A DNA stretch of 64,000 bases from Plectrocnemia conspersa (Eukaryota; Arthropoda; Insecta; Trichoptera; Polycentropodidae): contig VTFK01000293.1 of assembly GCA_009617715.1 (NCBI GenBank), positions 124,001 to 188,000 on the forward strand. The letters run 5' to 3'. Shown here piece by piece: positions 1 to 12,739 of the stretch; position 1 is the stretch's first letter; each line of letters starts with the position of its first letter. Position numbers and translations under genes: made by a program. Below the pieces are notes generated by a model. The model saw only the letters and a list, made by a program, of their open reading frames with translations. It ran no database searches and was not told the DNA's origin.

Positions 1-626
1 TGCTACATTAAAAATCAATTTATAATATTTGTAAATCAGAAATATTCAAACAATCTAATTGAAAAATATTTAAAATATCTAAAACTGAGAATTGATATTC
101 ATTAAATTGAGTTATTCTTTAATATTCTGAAAGCTTTGAATGATTAACCCTGTCCCTGTTATTGATTGTCAGGATCGGATAAAGTACAAACGAAAAAGAT
201 TTACTGTTAGCTATACTAAGCCGAACTATCGCTATCTATCGGTATTTAGAAATAAACAAACAGGGCTGCCTAAACTAAAAAAGATTATGACATTTACCTA
301 TATACCAATACTAGGCTGCTTCATCGCACCGAAAAATGCATGTGCATTGTGCGTATCGTCGTTCGAATGTCATTGATGGTATTATAATTGAATATAATTG
401 AATTGGTAGAATGTTAAGCATAAAATATTATGTTTAATTTTTGCAGCAGTATATAATTAAAGCATTTAAACGAATAAGTAATATTTATCTAAAAAAAATA
501 GGTCCAAGGTGTGGCATTAATTTTTCGATTGAAATTATATTGTAATTAGCAAAAACGCTCTTGAATTTTTATTATTTTATTTTATTATTTATTACAAATC
601 TGACCATTATGACTTAGCAGGTTTTC
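1..626. other. AT-rich non-coding stretch
   Basis: I see no gene here. Bases about 140-375 are less AT-rich and stay open for 78 codons, but the translation has no domain I recognise and no splice context that would make it an exon. It may be non-coding DNA of unknown role. The remainder is simple A/T-rich sequence. Confidence 0.5.
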
Positions 627-699
627 CTAATGCGTCATGCTGGTTATTATACATATTATACAGTTAAACATAAAAAAAACAGTTAAAAATAGATAAGCA

Positions 700-1016
700 C
701 CATCCCATATATTTTTCACCAGCTCCTCATCCTTGATGAAAACATCCTTGTGCTTGGCAAGCTCATTGAAAAGCTGGATGGCTGGTGCAAGAGAAGTGTT
801 CTTAAGCGTTTTCTTGGCCGCAACTGGAAAGAATAAGGGATGCGATCGCGACTTTCTAGGGCACTCTAAAGTTCGCAGCCGAAAGTCGCCGATCATTGAC
901 TGATAGTTGATTCCACCCCTTAGCAACTTTAAAAAATGCTTTATTGCGTAGAAGCTAAGTATGAAGTTCAATGAATAGTATTCCAACGCTTCTAGAAAAA
1001 AGGCAATAGGATACAA
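700..1016 (-). mobile_element. Non-LTR retrotransposon remnant (C-terminal end of ORF2)
   Basis: The minus strand is open for 129 codons. Its translation resembles the region after the reverse transcriptase of jockey-like non-LTR elements: a Leu/Tyr-rich helix, then PRKSRSHPLFFPVA, then a segment ending AIQLFNELA. The same nucleotide pattern recurs on the plus strand near 10,400-10,600, where it follows a recognisable reverse transcriptase, and that is the best support for the call. No 5' part is present next to it, so it is a fragment. Family assignment is inference. It is not a host gene. Confidence 0.6.
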
Positions 1017-1020
1017 TCAA

Positions 1021-4000
1021 TATTCTCTTTTGTAGAGATATCTCAGAAATTTTCTTTGAATTTTCTCCATCAACTTCGCTACTAAATTTAATTGATATGT
1101 TAAGGCTCGTTATGTTAAAGCAACTACATTATAAAAAAAATGTTGATAACACTAAAAGCGTGTATTTTTAACATATAACACCTTTGCATTGAGACTAGAT
1201 AATAAAATATCAGCTAAAAATAATAACTTGCTATGTATTTTGTTGGATATATTGAAAAAGGTCAACTTTATAATGACTTTTGTTTTTAAGTTTATTTGTT
1301 AATCAATCGGTGGAACTTGACGGACAATAGACCAATGCGTCAGTGAATAAATTACACCATACAATTTTTTGCAGCAATTTTTTTTTCGCTGATAAATATG
1401 CTATTATTTTCTTTCTCGATAAGGTTTTGATTTTAAGATACTGTCTTCTTTTTTTTTCCAAACATGCTATATAATTAATTGTTTTTAACATTTTTACTTA
1501 GTTTTTTTTTAATTGCATTTTTAATATATTACAATATATTGCTAGACGTGAATGATTTTTTTCTTTACATATTATATATTTCTATTGTATAAGTTAAACA
1601 TTTGGTATAATACTACTGACTTTCCTTCTATAGGTAATATACTTACTATTCTTATATCATCTGTTTCTTAAACTGTAAATTATGTTAAATAAATATTTTT
1701 TTACCTTAATTTATTTAAAATTTATTTTATGTATATAATCTCACACAAAATATCAGGAAAACTAAAGCATTTCCAATTTTTCTCAAAAAAAATATCTTCG
1801 TGAAAATAAATAATACTGTTCTACAAGTTGAGAATATATTATATAGAATATGTATATAGGTTAGGTTACTTTATATATCAGTTTAACTTTTGTAGGTTTA
1901 TTTATGAGACACTCTGTACAAATACATACTTAGGCTCCGTTTCAATAGCCGGCCGCGTTTACGCGAGAAAAACGTGCTTTTGTCTCAAACGCGCGAGCTT
2001 TTAATTGGTGTCAATCTTTTTTGATTAATAGCTCGGATGCTTACGATCGCTGTATTTGTTTCGTGGAAGGTAAAAAAAGAGTCTTGTTAATGTATGATAA
2101 ATAGATGTTGGTTGAATTTATGTATTTCACTAATTAGGCGTATTCCGAGTTTTCGGACGATATGTGCCGGTCGACGCTTTATGATTTACTGATTGAAGAA
2201 ACTGGCGTCTAAACCGGTATTGTGGAAAAATGTTTAAATGCTTCGGATGTGGCGTTCATTTTAATCATATCAACAAAAAAAATTAAATAATATTTAAGCA
2301 TAATATAATATATAATATTTTTTAATATCTATTTTTGGTAAGGTCACAAGACGATGACGGATCGTTTTGCCTTTTTTTCGCAACGTCGCGCCCGAGGTTA
2401 ACAATCTCTGTATTTTGCAACAATATAGTGGTATCGGCGATTAATTGAATAATCGAATTGAATGATGGGTAATAAATTATTAAAATGTGGGAGTAACTGT
2501 CGATGTGTTATTTTTTATTCATTATATTATTTTAATTATATTATCATATAAATTAACAAAGAGTTGCCGAATAAATTAGTTGAAAAAATCGCGTTTTCAT
2601 TTTGAATCGCATTGGTCAGCTTCGTTTGTATTTTATATATCGCCAAGAACACACCGATCAGAGGCGTACCATCTAAAGTGGTTTATAATAGACGATGAGC
2701 ATATTTTCAATATCGATTTAATAGTCTTATAAAAATATCAAGTTCAAAATTCTCAATAAAAAATATAATACATACATGTTTTAAACCATATTTAGCTATA
2801 CAAAAAATTAAAACGAACTGTAGATAAGGTGAAAAAATTTTTACTTTATATTTTCATTTTATTTCATAAAATTGTTTTTAGGAATTTGTCTTTATTTATT
2901 TTCTATTAACATTTATTTAATATTACTTCAAATTACTGCAGAGTTTGAATATATTAATTTATTGATATATTCTACATATATGTATGTATGAATATACTAA
3001 CTATTGTTTGGTTTTGAATATTTATATATAGTACACAAAACGCATAAATATGTATATAAAAAGTATTAAAATATGTTTGAGTATGTATTAGTTTCAAGAT
3101 GCAGTTTTAATTAAATTTAAGTTTAAACTTATATTAAAGAATAAAACATCCAATAAAGACAAATTAAAATCTAAAGCAACTTAGTTTAAGTTTTGCTTAC
3201 ATACAACTTTTGTTGTATTTAAAAAACATTGAAATCATTTTTATGTTTCCAAGCATATTTTAACATTTTTTTATAAAATGTACGCTAAATTGTTAATTCA
3301 TTTTTAAGAAAGTAAATAAAAGGCTAATAAAATGCAAGCATGACTAAAAAATATGTTTAAAATCGATGATTCAATTCCTAATCTTGCAAAGTGTTTTATT
3401 CAGTTTTTTTGTGCGAAAAGATTAACTCATCAAATATTATTTTTTTAAATACAATGGCATTATAATTGATCAAAAATAGGATTGCGAATTTAACGCGATA
3501 GAATGTGATGGTCATAGCTGAAAAGGAAATGAAAACTCATTCGTTATAATACTTATTTTGGGTCAACCATAAAATTAAATGCTTTAGAAATATTTTTTAC
3601 ACATTATATCTTTACTTTCCGAATAGGTCTTTTGTATAAAAGAAAACACTAAATAGTACACTTTTACAGGTTCAGAAAATGCTTTGATTATATTAAAAAA
3701 GAATAATGAATAGCTTCAAAAGTATAAATCAATGTTTTTTAAACTTTGTTTATATATTATACATTATGAACATCGCTCTTACATAAAACATGATTAAGAA
3801 TAATTTACATAAATTATTTATTTATTTTAAAATTATTGTCTAGAATTTAGTTATAATCTTAATAATCCCTATATTTTACTCACAACGACACTTTTAAAAT
3901 ATTTACATTTTATATAGGACAATATAATATATAATAAATTAGTCAAAGATACATATGAAACGGTTTAATAGCGTGTGATTTTTTCAATGTAGTTGATTGT

Positions 4001-4439
4001 GTAATATATATAAATTAAAATTATGTTATGATTTTAAAGCAAAAAAACGTTCTAATAGGAGCGGAAAACTAAAAGTTAACATTGATGAACTTATTTGAAA
4101 TTGTTTAAATTACGTTTAATAAGCGATGCACTTTTGTATCCAGTGCTGTTATTTATTAAACAGTAACTGGAAGATTGGACTATCGGAGCTTTAAGCGCAT
4201 TTGGTGTTAAAAACTGAGTAGGCGCGTTGGAATCAAGAAAATCATTCTTAGGCTCACCAAATGCATTGAAATTAACGATACTTATGTTAAATAACGAATA
4301 AAGTTTTTTTTTTGAAAACAAAATTCCAGACTTTAAAGTCAAATATCAAAAAATATATTCTGGTTTTTGTATATTTACTCTCTGAATTCCTCCTACGCAA
4401 GTCTAAGTAGAATTAAAAGTTCAATATTATAATGAGTTA
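1021..4439. other. AT-rich intergenic DNA with a less AT-rich patch near 1,930-2,240
   Basis: No supported gene. Most is A/T-rich sequence with short runs. The patch at about 1,930-2,240 has CpG-containing sequence and stop codons in the frames I read; it looks like one of the island-like segments that recur through the window and may be regulatory. Small open frames at 1,303-1,491 and 4,091-4,342 (minus) show no family resemblance and are left out. Confidence 0.4.
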
Positions 4440-5180
4440 ATAGGACAAGCTTTTCTCCACGAGCCGCCCCTGCTTTCGGGCGGCGGCGGGGGGCGGGCTT
4501 CGGCGTTCGGCTGTTTGTCGAGCGCAGGCCGCCGCCGAGCCGCGCGCCGCTCGCCGCCGCCTAACCTCGCACGTAAGACCTAACATCTTTTGTTATCCTG
4601 ACATATTGCCTTACTGCCATTGTCTCCTGACCTCCACCCAATCAACGAACCCTTTCACTAGCCGTTAAAACACCCAAAACCTTCGATAACTTCCGATACC
4701 GCGCCGCGCTCCCAAAACGTTGCACTCGAAGCATTGTGCAAATTCACATACAGTAAGTTCGCCAACATATCTATTAAGAAAGCTTTACATGAAATAATCA
4801 ATGTGTTCGTGTGTCTGTCTGTCTCTCCGTATGCACACTGTCCGTTCGTGTGCAATAAATACATGTATGTGTGTGTGTGTTCGGCGACCGCTTCTTTAGC
4901 GGTACGTTTTAAAACGTCTTTCACTCGCCGAAGGTTTTGTCGTGAAATAATTGACTCGAGCTTATACGGAATAACTCGAGAGCCTTTGTTGTGTCGATTG
5001 TTTGCAAAAATCCTTGACTTGTCTGCAGTTGGTTTGTCGTCGTCCCTCTCCTCTCCTCCTCTGCCAGTCGAGCACCTCACGCCCTCGTCCAGCTGCCCTT
5101 GCAAGGGCAACTTGACCGGGTGACAAGGAGACACTGCTTATATGCATACGCGCAGTTGCCGATAAGTGCATTCGCGCACC
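4440..5180. promoter_or_regulatory. GC-rich island, possible regulatory DNA or non-coding exon
   Basis: The first 130 bases (4,450-4,575) are the most GC-rich part of the window and full of CpG, inside DNA that is otherwise strongly AT-rich. The island continues at moderate GC to about 5,180 and includes a (TG)n run near 4,866-4,880. On the minus strand a possible splice acceptor (GTTAG) precedes a frame that stays open through 4,562-4,430, but the predicted peptide is low-complexity Arg/Ala/Pro and matches nothing I know. Regulatory DNA or a non-coding exon is more likely than a protein exon. A promoter is not demonstrated. Confidence 0.3.
4866..4880. repeat. (TG)n microsatellite
   Basis: Short uninterrupted run of alternating T and G inside the GC-rich island. 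Confidence 0.7.
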
Positions 5181-5260
5181 ATGTACAATTTAAAATCAAT
5201 TATGCTTTTAATTTATTAACAATTGCGCTAAAATTAATGTCGTGTAACGTGTGAGTGAAT

Positions 5261-5310
5261 GGGTTTGGCGACTGACGCGCGTCGATGTCACTACAGAGCT
5301 TTTTATACAA
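5261..5310 (+). repeat. Dispersed ~45-bp motif, copy 1
   Basis: This copy contains GGGTTTGGCG, then GTCGATGTCACT, then GAGCTTTTTATAC. Two related copies lie at 5,421-5,455 and 6,842-6,890 on the same strand. All three share the order GTCGAT(A/G)TCA, then GAGCTTT, then ATAC. Origin and role are unknown. Confidence 0.5.
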
Positions 5311-5420
5311 AAATGCAGAGCTCTGTATCGATTCTGGGCAAAAACTATTCTATAATAAATACTTAGTTTAACCAATAAAATATGTTTAATAAAATAAATA
5401 CCTACACATATAAAGGTAAT

Positions 5421-5455
5421 CGCGTGTCGATATCATTCGTGAGCTTTTAATACAA
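5421..5455 (+). repeat. Dispersed ~45-bp motif, copy 2
   Basis: This shorter copy lacks the GGGTTTGGCG block but keeps GTGTCGATATCATTC, GAGCTTTT and ATACAAA in the same order and spacing as the copy at 5,261. Confidence 0.45.
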
Positions 5456-6841
5456 AATTTCTTTAATCTTTTTGCTTCAATAATTTTGTAATATATGTAT
5501 TGTGTATATATATACTATTATTCTAAATTATACAGAATATAATATTTCAAAATATTTTTATAGTTTCATCAACAACACGAAAAAATTTTCCTTACAAAAA
5601 AATATTATTTAAAATATTTTCAGTTTTTATTTAACATTAAATAATATATTTTTATGGATATGCAATATAGTATAGAAATATAATGAAAAGTTTTTAAAAA
5701 TACAATTTTATTTTGATATTGTTAAGATAAAATTGTCTGCGATATTTTTTGTGTTATTTTTTTGCTAATTTAGTATTTCTTATTTTGGATAACCAATTTC
5801 TAACTACTGCCATTTTTGACGATAAAATGTTATTTTTAAGAAAAATTATGCATTAATATTTTATTATTAAAACCAGAAGCGAAGTTTATTATCCCTATGA
5901 ACATATACATATGTTTACATTAGTCATGCGAAATAAATAAAATACGTTATGATAAAATATCATATTTTTATCTTTGATTTATTTGTTGTAGGTTTGCAAT
6001 TGAATAAAAAATATAAACGTTTTCATGTTTTTTAAAGTACTTTAACTTACGTTTTTAGAAATGCAATATTTTTGGTAATAACTTGACGAATTATGTCACA
6101 ATATTCTTGATTTATAAATAAGGCCATAAAATATTATTTTTATGCTAGTTTTTGGATACTAAATAAAAAATATAATGGTGCTTTTACATTTCATTTAAAG
6201 TAATACTTAAGACTCTTAAAAGAACAGAAAAATTCCTCGTGTGATTATTTATTTTTAAATCTACCAAGCTATATTAAAATTGTTTATTTTAAATGTTTTT
6301 TAATTTGATATCAGTTCCGATATATACTATTCAAATCAGAATCTTTCAATTGTTTTATTCAAAGTAATACAATAATGATAAATGTAGTTGCTATGATAAC
6401 GGATAGTAATTTAGTACAAACAAGTGATACATTTAAACGCGCATCGTCTAGTGTTTTTTATTTTATTTGTAATATTTTCGTTGTTGTTGTTGTTGATTGC
6501 GTTAGACATTTAACTTTTAATTCTTAATTTTCATTAGTTCATTCACGGTAGCTTTATTTTCTGACAGTTGATATTAAGTGGTGATCGCCTTTTGGATCTT
6601 AAGGTTTTTGAAACACTTTTTGGTGGTGGGTTTTAAACGAATGTAAATTTCAAAGTCGTATATGTCCTATATTTTATGATATACCTGTTTAATATTATTT
6701 GGTATAATGCCAGCTGTCCTTTTGTATTTTTATTTAACTTAATAATTACTGACAAATTGTGTTTACTGTTTTAAAAATGTATATATATATATACATAACC
6801 TTTCGAAGTGATTTAATCATCGTCATATTAAACCGACGAAC
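5456..6841. other. AT-rich intergenic DNA
   Basis: I see no gene. The stretch holds A/T-rich sequence, a (TTG)n run at about 6,480-6,495 and a short (TA)n run near 6,779-6,793. Confidence 0.5.
6480..6495. repeat. (TTG)n microsatellite
   Basis: Five TTG units in a row, followed by a diverged unit. Confidence 0.7.
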
Positions 6842-6890
6842 GGGTTTGGCGCTCATCGTGCGTCGATATCACTCGCGAGCTTTCCATACA
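6842..6890 (+). repeat. Dispersed ~45-bp motif, copy 3
   Basis: This copy keeps GGGTTTGGCG, GCGTCGATATCACTC, GAGCTTT and ATACA in the same order as the copy at 5,261. It lies at the left edge of a less AT-rich island. Confidence 0.5.
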
Positions 6891-7730
6891 GATTCAAACA
6901 AAATTAAATTAATGATGACGCGTCGCTCTTTAATGATTTAATTCCAATCGATTAACGCCGATTGATTAATTATAATTTTTCACTTTAGACATTATCGGCG
7001 CACTTCACGCGATGTTTATCGCAAATTCGTGTTCTCTTTGACCTCATGCGTCGTTTTTTCATCGTTCTCAAAGCAAAAAATATCGACGAAATCATTTACG
7101 AACACGTAAATCACCGGTTTTCGGGATACAAACCGTGTGGCCAGTCAATAGGTGTGCCGCTTGACTCACGCGAGCCCGACAGCCCGAGTACATGGGATTT
7201 TGCACCCGGCGGCACGATGCTTTGAAAAAGAGATGACAAACCTTTGATTTTTTCATAGTAACACAACATTTAGATAGATGATAAAAAATCTACGAGTCTG
7301 TGTGTCATTCTCCGGCAAAGTTCATAGACTTGTCCCAAGACGCAAGTCATGTTTGGGACTCGAATGTCAGCAGTGAGCAAACACGGCACGCGTTGGAGTG
7401 CAATCTAATTATCATATTGTGACTATGGCTTTTTAGCACGTGAATCGAACGCGTCGCTTAACGGTTGTACTGTTATGAATCATTTTTTATTATCATTGTA
7501 TGTTTGAGTTTTTTGTCGATTCGCAAAGTTGGATTTTTGGGTTCGCGCGTCCACGGTTTCGTACGTCTGATATAAAAATAAAGAGACAAGACAAAAGACG
7601 GCACAAATTGGGATGCGACCGGCACGATGGAGCCGCAGCAAAGGTACATCTTCGTAAAGGCAAATATATTAGAAATAAATGTATGTGTATGTATAAATTA
7701 TGTCTTATGTACCATACGCCTATATACTAA
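6891..7730. promoter_or_regulatory. Less AT-rich island, possible enhancer DNA
   Basis: The stretch has CpG-containing, complex sequence in contrast to its flanks. It includes ACCTTTGATTTTTTC near 7,240, which fits the TCF/LEF consensus. Small open frames (7,500-7,730) resemble no family. I infer regulatory DNA only from composition and from the many similar islands around the lowfat gene; conservation has not been checked. Confidence 0.3.
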
Positions 7731-9789
7731 TATATTGAAATATTATATTATTAGCTAGATAATACTTAATATATAAATACGTTTCTGATAAATTTAATAT
7801 CTTAGAAAAAACATTAAAAAATTATATCTAAGGAAATTATTCATATATTAATTATTAATTGTAAATATAACAAACATTTTAACATTAATACTAATACCAA
7901 GAAGTAATATCTATTAAATACATAGCGATTTAAATGTAGTATTTGAATTAAAGCTGTTCAATTGCATAGGAACTGTTTTTGAAAAATATTCTTTTAATAT
8001 AATTTCACTAATCAGTTTTGATTTTATTCTTTTAAATATAAAATAAATTTATTTACTACATTATAACCAGCATAATAGACCAGTCTTATAAGTTGGTGAC
8101 TAATACATGGTGAATATATAGTGAATCCCATAGAGACCATAGTGTTTTCTATCGTGTTTAGAAAATTATAATCGAAATTATTGATTATTATATAATTAAA
8201 TTCAGATCGATTTTCACATATTAAATTTTCCTCAAATTTTCATTTATTGCGGATAAATATAGTGTTGAATAATAAAAATTAAACTAGGTTATACATATTG
8301 GATGGTATAAAATTCTCAAAATAAAATGAAAGTAATTACAGCTGAGATTTTTTACCAAGAAATCGACAAATTTGATCGTGAGCTATAATTTTATCTAGTA
8401 ATTGAATATGCAATGCAAATAACGTTTTAAGTTTTAATCTAGATTTTTATTGAATAACGTTATATGAGTGATTTTGCGATTTCAACCAACTTAAACATAA
8501 CACTAGAGTTGGCAAAATATCTACCGGCAAATGATAAATTATTTTATATAAAAAAATGTAACGTTTTTAATTTCTAATCCGTTGTTTTCTAATTTTTTTT
8601 ATCGTTTTTAAATATTTTTGGTCAATTTTTTTTTTATTAATTTTTTTTAACAAACGTTGTAAATGATCCAAAGGTACTTGCTATCATATAGTAGAGCAAC
8701 GTTACAAAATCATACGTTATTCCACAATTGAAAATTTTCATTCTTAACAAAATCCAATATCGTGTTATATAGATACTAGTTAGGTATGAAAAAACTTTCT
8801 GATGAATAAATTGTAAAATATAATATTATAAAAATCCTAAAATTAACGTATGTAAATCTGTCAATGATTTTTAACATTTTAAAGTTGACTATTTACGTTT
8901 TTAAGACTTACAACGTTATTCGCGTCGCATATTTAATTATTAAAATATGTCACTGACTTAGTATGGTGTCTCACTACTTATTTATTAGTTGGTAATTGTG
9001 TTTACCCCGTTGTTGCATGCTTAATAAAAAAACGAAAGGTATTTAAAAAATGTTAAAAAGTGATTTTTTAAATATATTTAATATATGTATATAAATAATA
9101 CATAAGTTCGTTATTTAATCTAATTTCGTAAATTGGGGGAATGTAAAGGAAAACACAACTAGTATAGATTAATATTCATATTTTATGAAACACTTTTGCT
9201 ACAAAAAATAGATAAATTGAATGATTAAATACTGTATTATTAAAACATATTAGCTGAATATCGTAAATATTTGATGTAAATATTATATAAAAATTATGTT
9301 CTTTCTTCTTGTTATATTCAATGTATCTATAAATAAGACATACATGCAACACCTCATAATTTTGGCAATTAAAGGAATCTAAGGGAAAACACAATTAAAA
9401 ATGCAACAAATAGTGATTATTAATTAATTTTTTTGTTAAATTAAATAATTATAGTAATTAAATAATATATTATTAAAATATATTTCAACAATTTCAGATT
9501 TTAGCTTTAGTTTGCTTTTTTTTGCAATATATAGTTATAGTGATTGTTACACCATATAATAGTGACATCTGTCATTTTACAAAGGCAGATTTTAATTTTT
9601 GGATTTTCATGGAATTTTCGCACAGCTTTTAATTTGTATAATATATTTTTTAAATATTTCATGCAACATTATTTTTAGTTTTGTTTGACAAACTACACAA
9701 AAATATGTTTTATTAATTTTATAAAATTTGATATGTTAAATTTATTTAAAGTTGGATTTAAGGCAATGTGTGACGTGTAGCTTTAATTA
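7731..9789. other. AT-rich intergenic DNA, nothing recognised
   Basis: Low-GC sequence with many short A and T runs. The open frame at 9,176-9,394 (minus) is A/T-driven and resembles nothing. Confidence 0.5.
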
Positions 9790-10640
9790 CGCCACCGTCA
9801 ATATGTGAGCTATAATAATCATCGATCCATTGAGTATGTCACACATTCTGGAACTCCACAGGTCAATAATTCTGATCCTTTTTTTCTTGATAACATACAT
9901 GCGGCAATCAATAACTCTATATATTTATTATATGCTGATGACCTGAAGTGTTTCATAGTATTTGCACAAATTCAGATTTATTAACTTCACAGAAAAACAT
10001 GAAGTTTCTGTGAAGATAATAAATCTTCATCATCGCTAAGTGTTATTTTCTAGCTCTTCTTGCCTTGCTGAATTCCCTTACAGTTTAGGCGGAGGTGTTG
10101 GAAGTGATGTAAGAGCAGGGATGAAGATTTTCTATGCACATCGCCAATGTTTGCGATAAGACGTTAAGGATGCTCGGCTTCCTTAACGCCTTATTGCAAA
10201 CATTATACTTCAATAATGTATTGACAATTCGCGTACGTCCTAGAGTATGACTTCGTTATCTGGAATCCGAGTGAAGCGAAGTACTCCTTTTTGTTGGAGA
10301 GAATTCAAATATAATTTCTGAGATGTCTGAGTACGGGTTGAATCTGCGTTTGTATTCTAGTGCCCTTTGCTGGGAGCGTTAAGATACAATTTATTGCATT
10401 TTCGTCGTAGCGTTTACTCAATGAAGCGTTTTTTAAAGGTGATGTGTTAATGTTCGGTGATTTTCGGCAAGTGTGCTGAAGAGTCGCGATCGCGTTCCTT
10501 ATTCTTGCTTGTTGCGGCCAGGACGTCAGCGCTTGAGAACGCTCCTTTTGCACGAGCCATCTAGCTTCTAGTGAGTTTGCCAAACACATTAATATTTTCG
10601 GCGATAGCTCATCTATTTCAGATTTTGCATTATTTTTAAA
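9790..10640 (+). mobile_element. Degenerate non-LTR retrotransposon (reverse transcriptase to C-terminus)
   Basis: Frame-shifted pieces in the correct order on the plus strand. GTPQ near 9,855 corresponds to the SGVPQG motif of reverse transcriptases. LLYADDLKCF at about 9,925-9,955 contains the catalytic YADD box. LEYDFVIWNPSEAKYSF lies near 10,240-10,290. A C-terminal part around 10,440-10,600 matches the copy at 700-1,016 in opposite orientation. Stops and frameshifts separate the blocks, so it is dead. The motif set fits the jockey-like/LINE group; the exact clade is not determined. A 120-codon minus frame across 10,305-10,667 is only the shadow of this remnant. Confidence 0.75.
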
Positions 10641-10667
10641 TTTGCAAAGATTTTTTTGCCACAACAA

Positions 10668-12438
10668 TTAAATAATTTAATTGTCCTTAAAATTATGTGC
10701 TATGAGTTGTTTTGTGTTGTGTTTTTTTATTATTGCAACTTTTCATCAAAACGAATAAATAATTTGATTGGATAAAAAATGTTTGGGACCCTTAAACTTA
10801 TCATTGATTTTGTGTATATGTTTAATAAATCTTATAGTTGTAACATAAATTCATGTAATTCGTTATATATTCTATTAAGATGTATACTGTAGATTGGCGT
10901 AATATGCCGGCAATAAACAGTGTACATATAAGGGGCAGTGGATAAATTTTCTTGCTGTTAAACAAGATATTCGAAATTTAAACAGATAGGTTGCGTTGAT
11001 TAAACTGCCTATTTCAATTTTTTGTAAAAGCAATGTACACGAGATCTTTCAAAATAAAATTGTTTATGACAAAAATATTTCCTTCTAATATTTAGTATTA
11101 ACAAATCTGGTTTAACTAAAAACCAGTGCACTTATCCGTATTCTTTGAACACGCATACAATGGTCAACTCACAATCTTCAGTAAATGAGGAAAATGATTA
11201 TTAAGAATTTGTAATGCCTGTGAAAATTAAATATTTTTTTTAGTTATATATTTGCATTATATTATTTATAAAAGTTAGATTGCATTCTATGAAGCAACAG
11301 TTATTATCGAAATAAAATTTAATATTTACCAGTGTATGAATATTGCACCGTTGTAAGACGTATGTGTCGCCACCCATACGCTGATGTGCAAAAGCTCTCT
11401 TGCACATGTGAACACAAACACATACAAATACATACACACACGAGCAGTGTCCAGGGCCTGTTATATAGCCAACTAATAATCTAGTTATTTTGGCAAACAA
11501 CCGGTTTTGTGCGGCCAACTCGGCGGGCCTGGGACGCATCCGGTCTCTATTTGAAACACCAAAGTATGACATCAAATTTATGGACCCTGTGACCTCTTAA
11601 ATCATGCGAGTCGTGTGATCAATAAACTAAAAGATAGCTGCAGCCGAGCAGCCAGTACGACAAAGTGCGGGAACTGTTAATATTGTGGCGTGGCGCAACG
11701 GCTCTTACGAAACTCGACTTTTATGCGTTTCGTTTATTATTATATTATTCATTCTCGCTCTCGGCTAATTGCTTCCGAGAAATTCCTTGGAAAAAACGAT
11801 CGAAGTTATATTATTTTCGCGATGATGGACGTTATCAATTTTCGCGGGTTGATAAACCATAGTTCAAGAGCAGATTTTGTTTGACCTATGCCATGTTTGT
11901 TGAGCATCGTATTTTATTGCATAAATAAATTATATTGTAAGACTTAAACTTAAATTGTCTAGCTCCAATTTAGTAATGGCACTGCTACATATGTTATTAA
12001 TTTAAATTAAATTAAGACTACCTTGACCTAACAAGCTACCCCGAAGCATCACAATGGTCTAAAAATGATACATAGTATTATTACAATGGGAACATAATAA
12101 TAAAATCCAGTAAATATACATACAATATGTTATACGCAATAAATATATTTTTAACAGTGAATATAAATATTATCTTGTATTATTTACAAATACAAAATAG
12201 ATTCTCAATTAAAAAAAATTGAGTACAAATGTGTAATAAAATGAGCATGATCAATAAAGTGAAGCTTTAATCGGGTTTTTTAAAAGTTCCCTTTTTGTAG
12301 TGTTAAAATCTATAAATATGCAATTTTTGCGAAATCGATAGAAAGTGTTCTAATTTTTTTTATAACATTTATGGTTCGTTTAAATTTTTAGTTATCTTGA
12401 ACTTTATCCTTAAAATTAAAAATAACGTATTCAGTTTT
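10668..12438. other. Intergenic DNA with a less AT-rich island at about 11,330-11,880
   Basis: No supported gene. The island carries complex sequence, a CA-rich stretch and several overlapping short open frames, none of which resembles a family. It may be regulatory. The rest is AT-rich. Confidence 0.4.
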
Positions 12439-12546
12439 ATAAACCAAACAAATATTTTTAATTAAACAAATTTATTTAAAACTCATAAACTCATAAACCA
12501 AACAAATATTTTTAATTAAACAAATTTATTTAAAAGTCATTTTTAT
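12439..12546 (+). repeat. Two-copy tandem duplication, 54-bp period
   Basis: The block beginning AAACCAAACAAATATTTTTA at 12,441 is repeated almost unchanged at 12,495. Confidence 0.8.
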
Positions 12547-12577
12547 TTAATACATAATATATTTAGTATATGTTTTC

Positions 12578-12665
12578 AATTTTTTTCACTTTTGAAAATT
12601 TAATTTTTTTAATTTTTTTCACTTTTGAAAATTTAGTTTTCAATTTTTTTACTTTTGAAAATTTA
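12578..12665 (+). repeat. Three-copy ~30-bp minisatellite
   Basis: Three successive units share CACTTTTGAAAATTTA, or ACTTTTGAAAATTTA in the last unit, each preceded by a T run. The open frame through them is a by-product of the repeat and not a gene. Confidence 0.8.
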
Positions 12666-12739
12666 ATGCAAAAAAAAACTACAGGTCATATGCTAATGCA
12701 TGTTTATTTCACTGAAAGAATACAATTTAGAAAATCATG

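Noticed and set aside
4658..5134. 158-codon minus-strand open frame in the GC-rich island
   Set aside because: No family resemblance, and a 129-codon frame is open on the opposite strand over the same bases. Open frames are expected where AT-rich stop codons are rarer.
7627..7643. Possible short 5' coding exon (ATG, MEPQQ, donor AAAG|GTACAT)
   Set aside because: Its length leaves phase 2, which does not join in frame to lowfat exon 2 (which needs phase 1), and no other recipient exon is known. A good-looking ATG and donor by chance is likely.
11665..11884. tRNA-like A box (TGGCGCAACGG) near 11,688
   Set aside because: No B box follows at a usable distance and no cloverleaf can be drawn.
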